Shown piece by piece: positions 1 to 5,871 of a stretch of 6,830 bases of DNA. The DNA is taken from contig JBMYTN010000087.1 in NCBI GenBank assembly GCA_049604415.1, forward strand, positions 1-6,830. Reading direction: 5' to 3'. A model generated the notes under the pieces. The model was given only the letters and a program-made list of their open reading frames with translations. It did no database searches and was not told the DNA's origin. Position numbers and translations under genes: made by a program. Origin of the DNA: JBMYTN01 sp049604415 (GTDB lineage: Bacteria; Pseudomonadota; Alphaproteobacteria; Rhodospirillales; Rhodospirillaceae). The stretch's first letter is position 1, and each line of letters opens with the position of its first letter.

Positions 1-24
1 GGCGAGGGCTGAACAAACTTAGCA

Positions 25-450
25 CTAAGTTCTGACTTTTGGGTCCCGGGATAGGCCGCGCTGCTCCAGCTCATAGAGATAGCTTTGCCAGAGCACCTCT
101 TGGTGCTCGCCAATGGCGCGCAAAAAGCTCCAGGAATAAATCCCGCTGTCATGCAGATCGTCAAAGATCAGCCGGACGGCATAATTGCCGACGGCTTCCA
201 AGGACATCAACCCAACATGCTGGGCTCCGGAGACCAGCTTGCGTTGCGAGGGGCCATGGCCTTGGACCTCGGCCGATGGGCTGTTGACCCGGAGGAATTC
301 CGCAGGCAGATCAAAGCTTTGGCCGTCGTCATAGGCCACATGGAGCTGCTTTTCCGCCCGCTTCAGCACCACATCGGTGGGCGTGGTTGATCCGCTGGCG
401 GTGACGGTCATCGCCAGGACGGGGACAAAACCGGGGCCGGGTTTGGTCAC
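25..450 (-). CDS. DUF971 / gamma-butyrobetaine hydroxylase-like N-terminal domain protein
   Basis: The product is a small soluble protein of the DUF971 family, recognised by the runs LPAEFLRV (residues 48-55), EVQGHGP (61-67) and VGNYAVRLIFDD with HDSGIYSW (87-107). The same fold forms the N-terminal zinc domain of eukaryotic gamma-butyrobetaine hydroxylase and is appended to some Mrp/HCF101-type Fe-S carrier ATPases. A link to Fe-S metabolism is therefore possible but is only inference. This copy has no cysteine, so it lacks the zinc site of the eukaryotic domain. The GTG start at 450 overlaps the upstream TGA by four bases (GTGA), which suggests translational coupling. An in-frame ATG at 411 would give 128 residues, closer to the usual length with a short N-terminus. 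Neither start has a clear ribosome binding site, so the N-terminus is uncertain. It is the last visible gene of the cluster. Confidence 0.87.
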   Translation of the reverse strand: MTKPGPGFVPVLAMTVTASGSTTPTDVVLKRAEKQLHVAYDDGQSFDLPAEFLRVNSPSAEVQGHGPSQRKLVSGAQHVGLMSLEAVGNYAVRLIFDDLHDSGIYSWSFLRAIGEHQEVLWQSYLYELEQRGLSRDPKVRT

Positions 451-647
451 GCGCTGTCATCCAGGCGGCGGGCTTCTTCGATCAACATGATCGGGATGCC
501 ATCGCGGATCGGAAAGGCCAAACCGCCCGCATCATCGATCAGCTCCTGGGCCTCGGCGTCATAGCGCAGCGGATTGTGGGAGCCCGGTGCCACCAGCATT
601 TCCAACAGCTTCGGATCCGTGGGGCGGGGCGCAGCGGTCTCGGTCAT
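447..647 (-). CDS. Trm112/YcaR-family small protein lacking the N-terminal cysteine
   Basis: This 66-residue protein matches the bacterial Trm112-like (YcaR, UPF0434) family: DPKLLEMLV (11-19), AQELIDDAGGLAFPIRDGIPIML (from about 33 to 55) and a final EEAR. Eukaryotic and archaeal Trm112 is a zinc-binding activator of several methyltransferases. The role of the short bacterial proteins is less clear. The family normally reads LVCP, or CPxC in enterobacteria, after the first helix. Here it reads LVAP (residues 18-21) and the whole protein has no cysteine, so classical zinc binding is not expected. The ATG at 647 is preceded by AAGGA about ten bases upstream. The gene lies 58 bases downstream of the LON-domain gene and overlaps the DUF971 gene by four bases. 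Family identity is secure; molecular function is not. Confidence 0.88.
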   Translation of the reverse strand: MTETAAPRPTDPKLLEMLVAPGSHNPLRYDAEAQELIDDAGGLAFPIRDGIPIMLIEEARRLDDSA

Positions 648-705
648 GGGCGGGAGGTCCTTCTGAAGGCGGCGTGGCGGCTCGACGGCGGGGTGGGACG
701 CTTGC

Positions 706-1389
706 CTATTGTGGTCTTATGCTGCCGCCAGCCATGGTGCCAGGGGCCATAGCGCCCATGGTGGCCAAGGTCAACAGCTGCTCGGCCCGGTCCTGCATGG
801 TGTCGGCCTCGAGCAAGGCCTGTTTTTCGGTGGCATCAAACGGCAGGGCCATGGCCAGCGAGGTCACCAGCATGGGCAACGGCACGTCCTGCAACGCGCC
901 CCAATTCAGGCCCAGATTGTTGACCTCGGCATATTTTTTCAAAGCGCCCAGGAACCGTTCCCGATCCATATCAAGGACTTGCGGCGGCGGGTTCAGATCA
1001 TCGGCGAAGGCACCATAATCGGCGGCAACCCGGCGATAGCCATTGCGACCCTCCAGCTCGGAAGCGATCCGGAACCGGCAAACGCCAACCAGGGTGATCA
1101 GGAAGCGGCCATTATCGGCCTCGCTGAAAGACGTGATTCGGCCCAAACAGGCAATGTCATAAAGCCGGGGCGGGGTGGCTTCCGCCGGGCCGGACGTCTC
1201 CCCGGGGCGAGGCTGGGCCATGGCCATCATCCGCTTCGCCCCCAGCGCATCCTGGATCATTTCCAAATAGCGCGGTTCGAAGATGTTTAGTGGCAGATGA
1301 CCGCCAGGCAGCAACAGGCTGCCACCCAAAGGAAAAACGGGGATGTCCTTTGGCAGATCGGTATAGGTCGGATGGAACAGGTCGGCCAC
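706..1389 (-). CDS. LON peptidase substrate-binding domain protein (no protease domain)
   Basis: This is a stand-alone LON N-terminal (substrate-binding, PF02190-type) domain without the AAA+ ATPase or Ser-Lys protease parts of Lon. Diagnostic runs are IPVFPLGGSLLLPGG (about residues 16-30) and LPLNIFEPRYLEMIQDAL (32-49), followed by the beta-rich core around CLGRITSF and LVGVCRFRI. The tail is rich in Gly, Met and Ala. Such proteins are common in alphaproteobacteria beside thioredoxin and Trm112-like genes and are presumed to bind unfolded protein or peptides, but no reaction is established. I chose the GTG at 1389 (227 residues) because AAGGA lies seven bases upstream and the resulting N-terminus fits family length. 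The longer reading from GTG at 1404 (232 residues) has no ribosome binding site. The frame stays open further upstream without a good start. The gene begins about 58 bases after the thioredoxin stop. Confidence 0.88.
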   Translation of the reverse strand: MADLFHPTYTDLPKDIPVFPLGGSLLLPGGHLPLNIFEPRYLEMIQDALGAKRMMAMAQPRPGETSGPAEATPPRLYDIACLGRITSFSEADNGRFLITLVGVCRFRIASELEGRNGYRRVAADYGAFADDLNPPPQVLDMDRERFLGALKKYAEVNNLGLNWGALQDVPLPMLVTSLAMALPFDATEKQALLEADTMQDRAEQLLTLATMGAMAPGTMAGGSIRPQ

Positions 1390-1447
1390 GGGCTGATCCT
1401 TCACATCTAAAAGGGCAGGAGCCTTCGGCGCCTTCTGATCCTGTGCC

Positions 1448-2413
1448 TTAGGAGAACAGGATCGAGGACAACTTGCGCCGCCCGGCCAATGTCACCGGAT
1501 GGGTGTGGCCCAAGGCTTCGAAGATCTTGACCACCTCCTTGCGGGCACCGTCGTCATTCCAGCTCCGATCGCGGCGGCAAATCTCCAACAATTGGTCCAC
1601 CGCTTCGCCGGGACGGCTGTCGCCATAAAGGGCCAAGGCATAATCCATACGGGCCTGATGATCATCCGGATTGGCCTCAACCTTGGCCCGCAGCCCGTCC
1701 GCAGCGCCAACGGCCCCGGTGCGCTCGGCCAAATCCAAGGTGGTCAGCACCGCTTTGACTTCTGCGTGGTTGGCCATGGCCGGGGGCAGACGGCCCAAAA
1801 AGCCCTTGGCGTCTTCCACTTGGCCCAGGGCCGCCAGACATTTGGCGAAGCCGGCAAAGGCCCTGACTTCGCTTGGATCAGCTGTGAACAGTTCCTGATA
1901 AATCTCGGCGGCCTCGTGGGGCTCGCCTGCATCCAGAAGCCGGGCAGCCTCCTCATAGGCGTCCTCGATCAAATCCCCGGCCCCTTGGGCAATCCGGTCC
2001 AGGAAGGCTTTGATCTCGCTTTCCGGCACCGCGCCGGACAGGCCGTCAATGGGTTGGCCATCTTTGATGGCATAGATCATCGGGATGGATTGGATCCGGA
2101 ACTGCGCCGCCAGAGGCTGGTTTTCATCCACATTGATTTTGACCATTTTCACGGCCCCGCCCTTGGCTCTGACATGCTTTTCCAGCAACGGGCCCAAGGT
2201 TTTGCAGGGGCCGCACCAGGGTGCCCAGAAATCGATCACCACCGGGACGGTTTTGGAGGCTTCGATCACATCCTCCATAAAGTGGTCCATATCGGTGTCT
2301 TTGACCAAATCCCCCGATGCGCTTGCACCTGCAGGGGCCGCTCCACCGGGGGCGGGTTGCGCGGGGGAGCCACTGCTCAAAGGAGCGCCGGTGCCGTCAA
2401 TCAAAATGGACAT
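1448..2413 (-). CDS. cnoX: Thioredoxin-TPR co-chaperone, CnoX/YbbN type
   Basis: The 321-residue product has a low-complexity Gly/Ala/Pro/Ser N-terminus (about 1-35), a thioredoxin domain (about 36-142) and a helical C-terminal part with TPR-like repeats (about 146-321). The thioredoxin active site is WCGPC with C67 and C70, and the cis-proline is in SIPM at P111. This layout matches CnoX/YbbN, a holdase that passes oxidatively damaged clients to GroEL and DnaK. E. coli CnoX has lost the CxxC pair, whereas alphaproteobacterial forms such as that of Caulobacter keep it and retain redox activity. This copy is of the latter kind. The ATG at 2413 is preceded by AGGA eight bases upstream and is preferred to the TTG just before it. 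It is the first gene of the minus-strand cluster. The cytoplasmic location is inferred from the lack of a signal peptide. Confidence 0.92.
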   Translation of the reverse strand: MSILIDGTGAPLSSGSPAQPAPGGAAPAGASASGDLVKDTDMDHFMEDVIEASKTVPVVIDFWAPWCGPCKTLGPLLEKHVRAKGGAVKMVKINVDENQPLAAQFRIQSIPMIYAIKDGQPIDGLSGAVPESEIKAFLDRIAQGAGDLIEDAYEEAARLLDAGEPHEAAEIYQELFTADPSEVRAFAGFAKCLAALGQVEDAKGFLGRLPPAMANHAEVKAVLTTLDLAERTGAVGAADGLRAKVEANPDDHQARMDYALALYGDSRPGEAVDQLLEICRRDRSWNDDGARKEVVKIFEALGHTHPVTLAGRRKLSSILFS

Positions 2414-2600
2414 CAAAAAATTCCTGACCTGTGATCTGTATTCGTGCCGTGTGCGGGGGGCGCAAGGATCCGCCGCCCAAAAGCCTGCTCCTTAGATGAC
2501 CCGGGGCAGGGCAGGTCGCAAGGGTTGGACCGGGGCGGAGCGGGCCGAAATAATTTTGCGGTTTGATGAAAAAAATGCGCTGAGGCCCGGGGATCTTGGC

Positions 2601-2628
2601 TTGCAATCCGGTTCGGGATGGGTATTAT
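2601..2628 (+). promoter_or_regulatory. Candidate sigma-70 promoter for tRNA-Gly
   Basis: TTGCAA at 2601-2606 and TATTAT at 2623-2628 are separated by 16 bases and resemble -35 and -10 elements. They lie 62 bases before the mature tRNA, which leaves room for a short 5' leader that RNase P would remove. The prediction rests on matches to the consensus only. The rest of the divergent 2414-2690 spacer holds an AT-rich patch near 2550-2580 that could serve the minus-strand operon, but I see no convincing -35/-10 pair there and no credible gene. Confidence 0.4.
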
Positions 2629-2690
2629 CCCGCTTCCTCGACGACAGGACCGGCGCAAGCACGGGTCAAACGGGCTGTTGAGGAACGGAT

Positions 2691-2765
2691 GCGGGTGTAG
2701 CTCAGGGGTAGAGCACAACCTTGCCAAGGTTGGGGTCGGGCGTTCGAATCGCCTCACCCGCTCCA
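2691..2765 (+). tRNA. tRNA-Gly (anticodon GCC)
   Basis: The sequence folds into a complete cloverleaf. The acceptor GCGGGTG (2691-2697) pairs perfectly with CACCCGC (2755-2761). The D arm is GCTC/GAGC. The anticodon stem is CAACC/GGTTG with loop TTGCCAA, giving GCC at 2723-2725. The variable loop has five bases. The T arm is GGGCG/CGCCT (one G-U pair) around loop TTCGAAT. The discriminator is T2762 and CCA is encoded at 2763-2765. The gene reads the major glycine codons GGC and GGU. It is the last clearly host-like element before the composition falls, so it is a likely insertion site for the neighbouring DNA. Confidence 0.97.
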
Positions 2766-2781
2766 AAATTTTATTGATTGT

Positions 2782-2829
2782 GGCGTGGTTCGTGGCACGC
2801 CCATTATATTCGCTTAATGGCTCAAGCCA
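2782..2829 (+). repeat. Cluster of short inverted repeats just after tRNA-Gly
   Basis: GGCGTG (2782-2787) pairs with CACGCC (2796-2801). CCATTA (2801-2806) pairs with TAATGG (2815-2820). TGGC (2818-2821) pairs with GCCA (2826-2829). Each loop is four to eight bases and neighbouring hairpins share bases. The first GC-rich stem might end tRNA transcription, but no T-run follows it. The cluster lies at the junction between host-like and AT-rich DNA. The matches are short and may be fortuitous. Confidence 0.4.
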
Positions 2830-2884
2830 ATCTCTAAACAGTTTCGTTAAAACCAAAAGATGTACGTTCATTTAATCTTGACTA

Positions 2885-2906
2885 ATGGGATTGAATGTGC
2901 TCCCAT
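2885..2906 (+). repeat. Perfect 6-bp inverted repeat at the start of the small frame
   Basis: ATGGGA (2885-2890) and TCCCAT (2901-2906) are exact reverse complements around a ten-base spacer. A TTGACT lies directly before it at 2878-2883, resembling a -35 box, but no good -10 follows at the right distance. The site could be an operator, or could hide the ATG in mRNA structure, or could be chance. Confidence 0.3.
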
Positions 2907-3163
2907 CATTATGGAAGAATCTACAACCAACTAAAGTCAGTCTCGGAATCGATCTCATGCTCACTCTATCATCAATTCTGCGAACAACGAAGCAGATGAC
3001 TGCGTTTGGTGAGCGCGGTACTGGCGGTGCATTAGACCATCTACCAGAAAGGGTGCAAGGAAAGCGCTCAAAGCGGAAAACCACAGCTCAACCTTCCGAC
3101 GATAAATCGAAGGAAGCGGATTGGTGCTGGGATGAAGCGCAGCAAACTTATATCAGAAAGTAA
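2885..3163 (+). CDS. Possible small hypothetical protein at the island edge
   Basis: This is an open frame of 92 codons that I do not recognise. The C-terminal half is highly charged, with a basic stretch (KRSKRK, about 60-66), then an acidic, polar segment and a Trp-rich end DWCWDEAQQTYIRK (79-92). No signal peptide, membrane segment or catalytic motif is visible. The ATG at 2885 has no ribosome binding site. In-frame ATGs at 2957 and 2996 could be the true start, giving 68 or 55 residues. In favour of a real gene are its strand, the codon-like composition of its second half and its stop only 14 bases before the next start. Against it are its small size and an open frame on the opposite strand over 2872-3084. 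It could also be the 3' remnant of an older gene. If it is not coding, 2766-3177 contains only short inverted repeats. Confidence 0.4.
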   Translation: MGLNVLPSLWKNLQPTKVSLGIDLMLTLSSILRTTKQMTAFGERGTGGALDHLPERVQGKRSKRKTTAQPSDDKSKEADWCWDEAQQTYIRK

Positions 3164-3177
3164 AGAAGTTTGTATAA

Positions 3178-5154
3178 ATGAAATTGGTTTCACGGGTTAC
3201 TTATTTTGTTCTGAGTAAATCGGAAGAATCTCATTTTCTAAAAGTATCTTTTCTGAACTCCATCGAAGATTCAGTAAAAGAGTGGGGATCTGGAACACGT
3301 ATTTCACCTATTTGGCAAATTAAACTAAGTCCTGAGGTTATCGAGCCGCCTCAAGATTTTCACAATAAATCAAAAGTTATCTTTATTGGACCTGTTCAGC
3401 CTGCCCGAGTGGTAGAAGAAGTACAGAATCTAAGTAATGCAGAAAGTATTTGGTCAACACTTGGTTGCTTCAACCTATTGATCTTCTGTGGAAAAGATGA
3501 GGCCGGCCATGAGCTAGCATCGGACTTGTGGGATTGGGCTGTCAAAAATAACATACCGATTGAATGCTGGTCGCTCGATGGAGGTATTGTCTGTGATAAA
3601 AAATATCAGAATCTTTGGACAAAAAGCCGCAGAGATTCTCTAGAGGCCTTGAGTAGCCACAGCGAACTTCACAACCACCCAACTTTGAAGCCTGGATTTC
3701 AAGAAAATATTGTAGTTAGTGCAACCTGCATAGAAAGATCAGTATCTGTACATAAATCCCTTTTTTTGGAAGTTTCTGCAATCATTGAAGCAAATTCGAA
3801 GATAATTGAATCTTTTATAGAAAAAAATATTTCAGTTCTTGAGATGCAATCGAAATTCTTGACAATGAATGCAGCGCTTTCAAGGTTTTCTTCCCAAGCA
3901 TTTTCCGGTACCTCGCCAATCCGGGAAACTGAATGTCATTTTTGGATTCATTCACTTCTCGGAACGGGTAGTGCAAACTTAGCTCTTTCAAATTTTGTGA
4001 GCTTTATACAAAAAAAAGTTGCTGAAGCACGCTTCCCAGAACGATTGTTGGCGCTTGAAGAAATCAACTCCGATGTCCCCTGTGCGAACTCCATTCTAAA
4101 AGACAAAGAAATACGAGAATTTGACATTATATCACAAACTCAAGATAACTTTGATAATTCCAAACCAATATTTCCTCTTGTAACCTATTTTAGTGGCAGA
4201 GATGGGTTCAGCAGTTATGTACAAACTTTGAGTGCCCCATTATCTACTATTTCAGAATGTAATTCATACAGATCAAATCTTTTAACCGTGACACATGAAG
4301 TCTCCCACATTTTTATACAATCGGCTTTAGGCGTTTTATCGCCAACGCCAGGACAATCTTCAGAAATTGAGTCTGCACTCGAATTACTGGAGCCGCATTT
4401 TCAAGCTCGAAATATGTTAGAATCTGCTAGGCAGTTGTTTCTCGAAGCTATTGTAAGCATCGAAACCGAAGATAGAAAAAACAAGGAACCATACTCCATT
4501 AATGAGTTGCGTGCCGAAATTGTTGATATTATTGAAAATACGCGCTCAGAGGCGCAAGAAATACTAGTACATACATTCGATTTTCTGTATTTTCATTCCG
4601 GTGAACCAGAGCACTACATTAGAAGTATTTGGTACTCATGGTGTTATATCCCAAATATAGGCGATAGAGTTCCAGAATATTTAATGAGAACACTTTGTGC
4701 AGTGTCTGCAAACCTTCTTTCAACGGATCCCTTGAACCGATTTGATGCTGCTCTTAAGGACACAAAACGCATATTGATTACAATTAAAGATAGAATTGAT
4801 ATTGAAAACAATTATGTTTTGAAAGTTCTAACATATATTGAAAAAATAGAGAAAGAAAAAGCTTTATTCACCGAAGTGAAGAGGAAGTATGGAGTTCGAA
4901 TGCGGCTTGTTTTACTTGTTAAAATTTTTCTTCATTCTAAATTGCTAGACGCCGAGCTTTTTCAGGACCCCCGTATTGGTGGCGGAGAGGGCTATAAGAA
5001 CAAAAAAGCCTTATCGTATAATACAGACCGTATTGGCAATCCATTGCAATTCATCCGTACTCATTTGAAATCAAACCCAACTGAAGTCGAATCGATGTGG
5101 GTGTTACACTGTTTAGCATTCGACTTATCTCCTTCTCCTTTGGGTGCATCATGA
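3178..5154 (+). CDS. Large uncharacterised protein with HExxH zinc-metallopeptidase motif
   Basis: The 658-residue product is unrecognised as a whole. Residues about 60-170 look like alternating strands and helices: VIFIGP at 67-72, NLLIFCGKD around 99-107, and an IPIECW strand. This could be a Rossmann-like sensing or binding domain. Residues about 200-330 are mostly helical and include HFWIHSLLGTG (254-264). YFSGRDGF (337-344) leads to THEVSHIFIQ, where H373-E374-x-x-H377 is the canonical HExxH of zincin metallopeptidases. A candidate third ligand is E461 in EAQEILVHTFDF, about 85 residues later, as in gluzincin-type layouts. The C-terminal third is helical and ends with a Gly-rich RIGGGEGY element (599-606). 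No signal peptide or membrane span is evident, so it is probably cytoplasmic. The ATG at 3178 has only a weak AAGAAG upstream. The gene overlaps the next by ATGA. It is AT-rich and foreign-looking. Proteolysis is inferred from the motif alone. Confidence 0.85.
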   Translation: MKLVSRVTYFVLSKSEESHFLKVSFLNSIEDSVKEWGSGTRISPIWQIKLSPEVIEPPQDFHNKSKVIFIGPVQPARVVEEVQNLSNAESIWSTLGCFNLLIFCGKDEAGHELASDLWDWAVKNNIPIECWSLDGGIVCDKKYQNLWTKSRRDSLEALSSHSELHNHPTLKPGFQENIVVSATCIERSVSVHKSLFLEVSAIIEANSKIIESFIEKNISVLEMQSKFLTMNAALSRFSSQAFSGTSPIRETECHFWIHSLLGTGSANLALSNFVSFIQKKVAEARFPERLLALEEINSDVPCANSILKDKEIREFDIISQTQDNFDNSKPIFPLVTYFSGRDGFSSYVQTLSAPLSTISECNSYRSNLLTVTHEVSHIFIQSALGVLSPTPGQSSEIESALELLEPHFQARNMLESARQLFLEAIVSIETEDRKNKEPYSINELRAEIVDIIENTRSEAQEILVHTFDFLYFHSGEPEHYIRSIWYSWCYIPNIGDRVPEYLMRTLCAVSANLLSTDPLNRFDAALKDTKRILITIKDRIDIENNYVLKVLTYIEKIEKEKALFTEVKRKYGVRMRLVLLVKIFLHSKLLDAELFQDPRIGGGEGYKNKKALSYNTDRIGNPLQFIRTHLKSNPTEVESMWVLHCLAFDLSPSPLGAS

Positions 5155-5849
5155 GTTCGTTCAGTGGATACATACTTGAGCATAAGGATCTCAGCAATTT
5201 TTCGTCGGATCGATTTGAACAACGGGTTCCGATCGTCCACGGAGGGCCTGCATTAAGTTTCATTGATTTCGATTATGGATTGAAGAAATGGAGCAAATAT
5301 AAATTAGTTTGTTTCCACCCTCTAAATGAAGAGGAAAAAAGAAATCAACCACCACCCTATGAATATGATGTATACATTATTGTAGGTCAGAGAAATATTT
5401 TAATTCTGTCTCCACGTAAGCGTATATCCGAATACACAAAGTCGAATATTCTTGACAAAAAGATTTATCCAAATATAAAAAAAGTTAATATAAGATTAGA
5501 TGATCTGATTTCTCACTGTAGTACGAATAAATCAGAATTCTTGATAACTTCTTTACATGGTAGATTTTCAGGTTCTTCGAAGAATTTAAGGAGCATGTCT
5601 TTGTATGGGGACAATGTTACTGAGTCAAGTTTGTATAGTGAGAACGCAAAGTACTTCAATTTTCACTCTTGTGGATTGGGGCGACGCCTTTTTGATGGTT
5701 TACCGAGGTTGAGTGCGAATCCTGAAGGTGAAATAGTTCGTATCGGTTTTGATGGTTTTCTAACCCTCAATATATCGTCTCGTAAAGATGCGCTGGAATT
5801 AAATCGCGTGATTAAGTACATAGTGCAAAACGAATGGATTGAAGGTTAA
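5151..5849 (+). CDS. Uncharacterised protein, middle gene of the SIR2 operon
   Basis: I do not recognise this 232-residue protein. It appears to be a mixed alpha/beta soluble protein without signal peptide or membrane segments. Visible features are a strand-rich segment VYIIVGQRNILILSPRKR (74-91), a segment EFLITSLHGRF (129-139), a probable conserved core SSKNLRSMSLYGDNVTESSLY (142-162), an HSCGLGRRLFDGLPRL stretch (172-187), and an ending with a strand GFLTLNIS and a helix. These are my reading of the sequence, not known motifs. I chose the ATG at 5151 because it overlaps the upstream stop as ATGA, a usual sign of translational coupling. A longer reading from 5097 would run about 50 bases into the previous gene. 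There is no clear ribosome binding site of its own. It could be a sensor, adaptor or inhibitor in the system. Confidence 0.82.
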   Translation: MSSFSGYILEHKDLSNFSSDRFEQRVPIVHGGPALSFIDFDYGLKKWSKYKLVCFHPLNEEEKRNQPPPYEYDVYIIVGQRNILILSPRKRISEYTKSNILDKKIYPNIKKVNIRLDDLISHCSTNKSEFLITSLHGRFSGSSKNLRSMSLYGDNVTESSLYSENAKYFNFHSCGLGRRLFDGLPRLSANPEGEIVRIGFDGFLTLNISSRKDALELNRVIKYIVQNEWIEG

Positions 5850-5860
5850 GGTAAATTGTG

Positions 5861-5866
5861 AGGAGG
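5861..5866 (+). promoter_or_regulatory. Strong ribosome binding site deciding the SIR2 start
   Basis: AGGAGG lies five bases before the ATG at 5872. This near-perfect Shine-Dalgarno fixes that start and rules out the in-frame TTG at 5839, which falls inside the previous gene. It is the strongest ribosome binding site of the three genes in this unit. Confidence 0.8.
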
Positions 5867-5871
5867 CTTTA

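Noticed and set aside
709..1290. Plus-strand open frame of 193 codons opposite the LON-domain gene.
   Set aside because: It is low-complexity, Gln/Gly/His-rich and antisense to a gene with clear family motifs.
1499..2434. Long plus-strand open frame of 311 codons opposite the thioredoxin gene.
   Set aside because: It is the antisense shadow of a GC-rich gene. The minus strand encodes a clear thioredoxin with WCGPC, whereas the plus-strand translation resembles no family.
2413..2871. Minus-strand open frame of 152 codons across the tRNA and the divergent spacer.
   Set aside because: It runs antisense through the tRNA, has no recognisable protein features and has no ribosome binding site.
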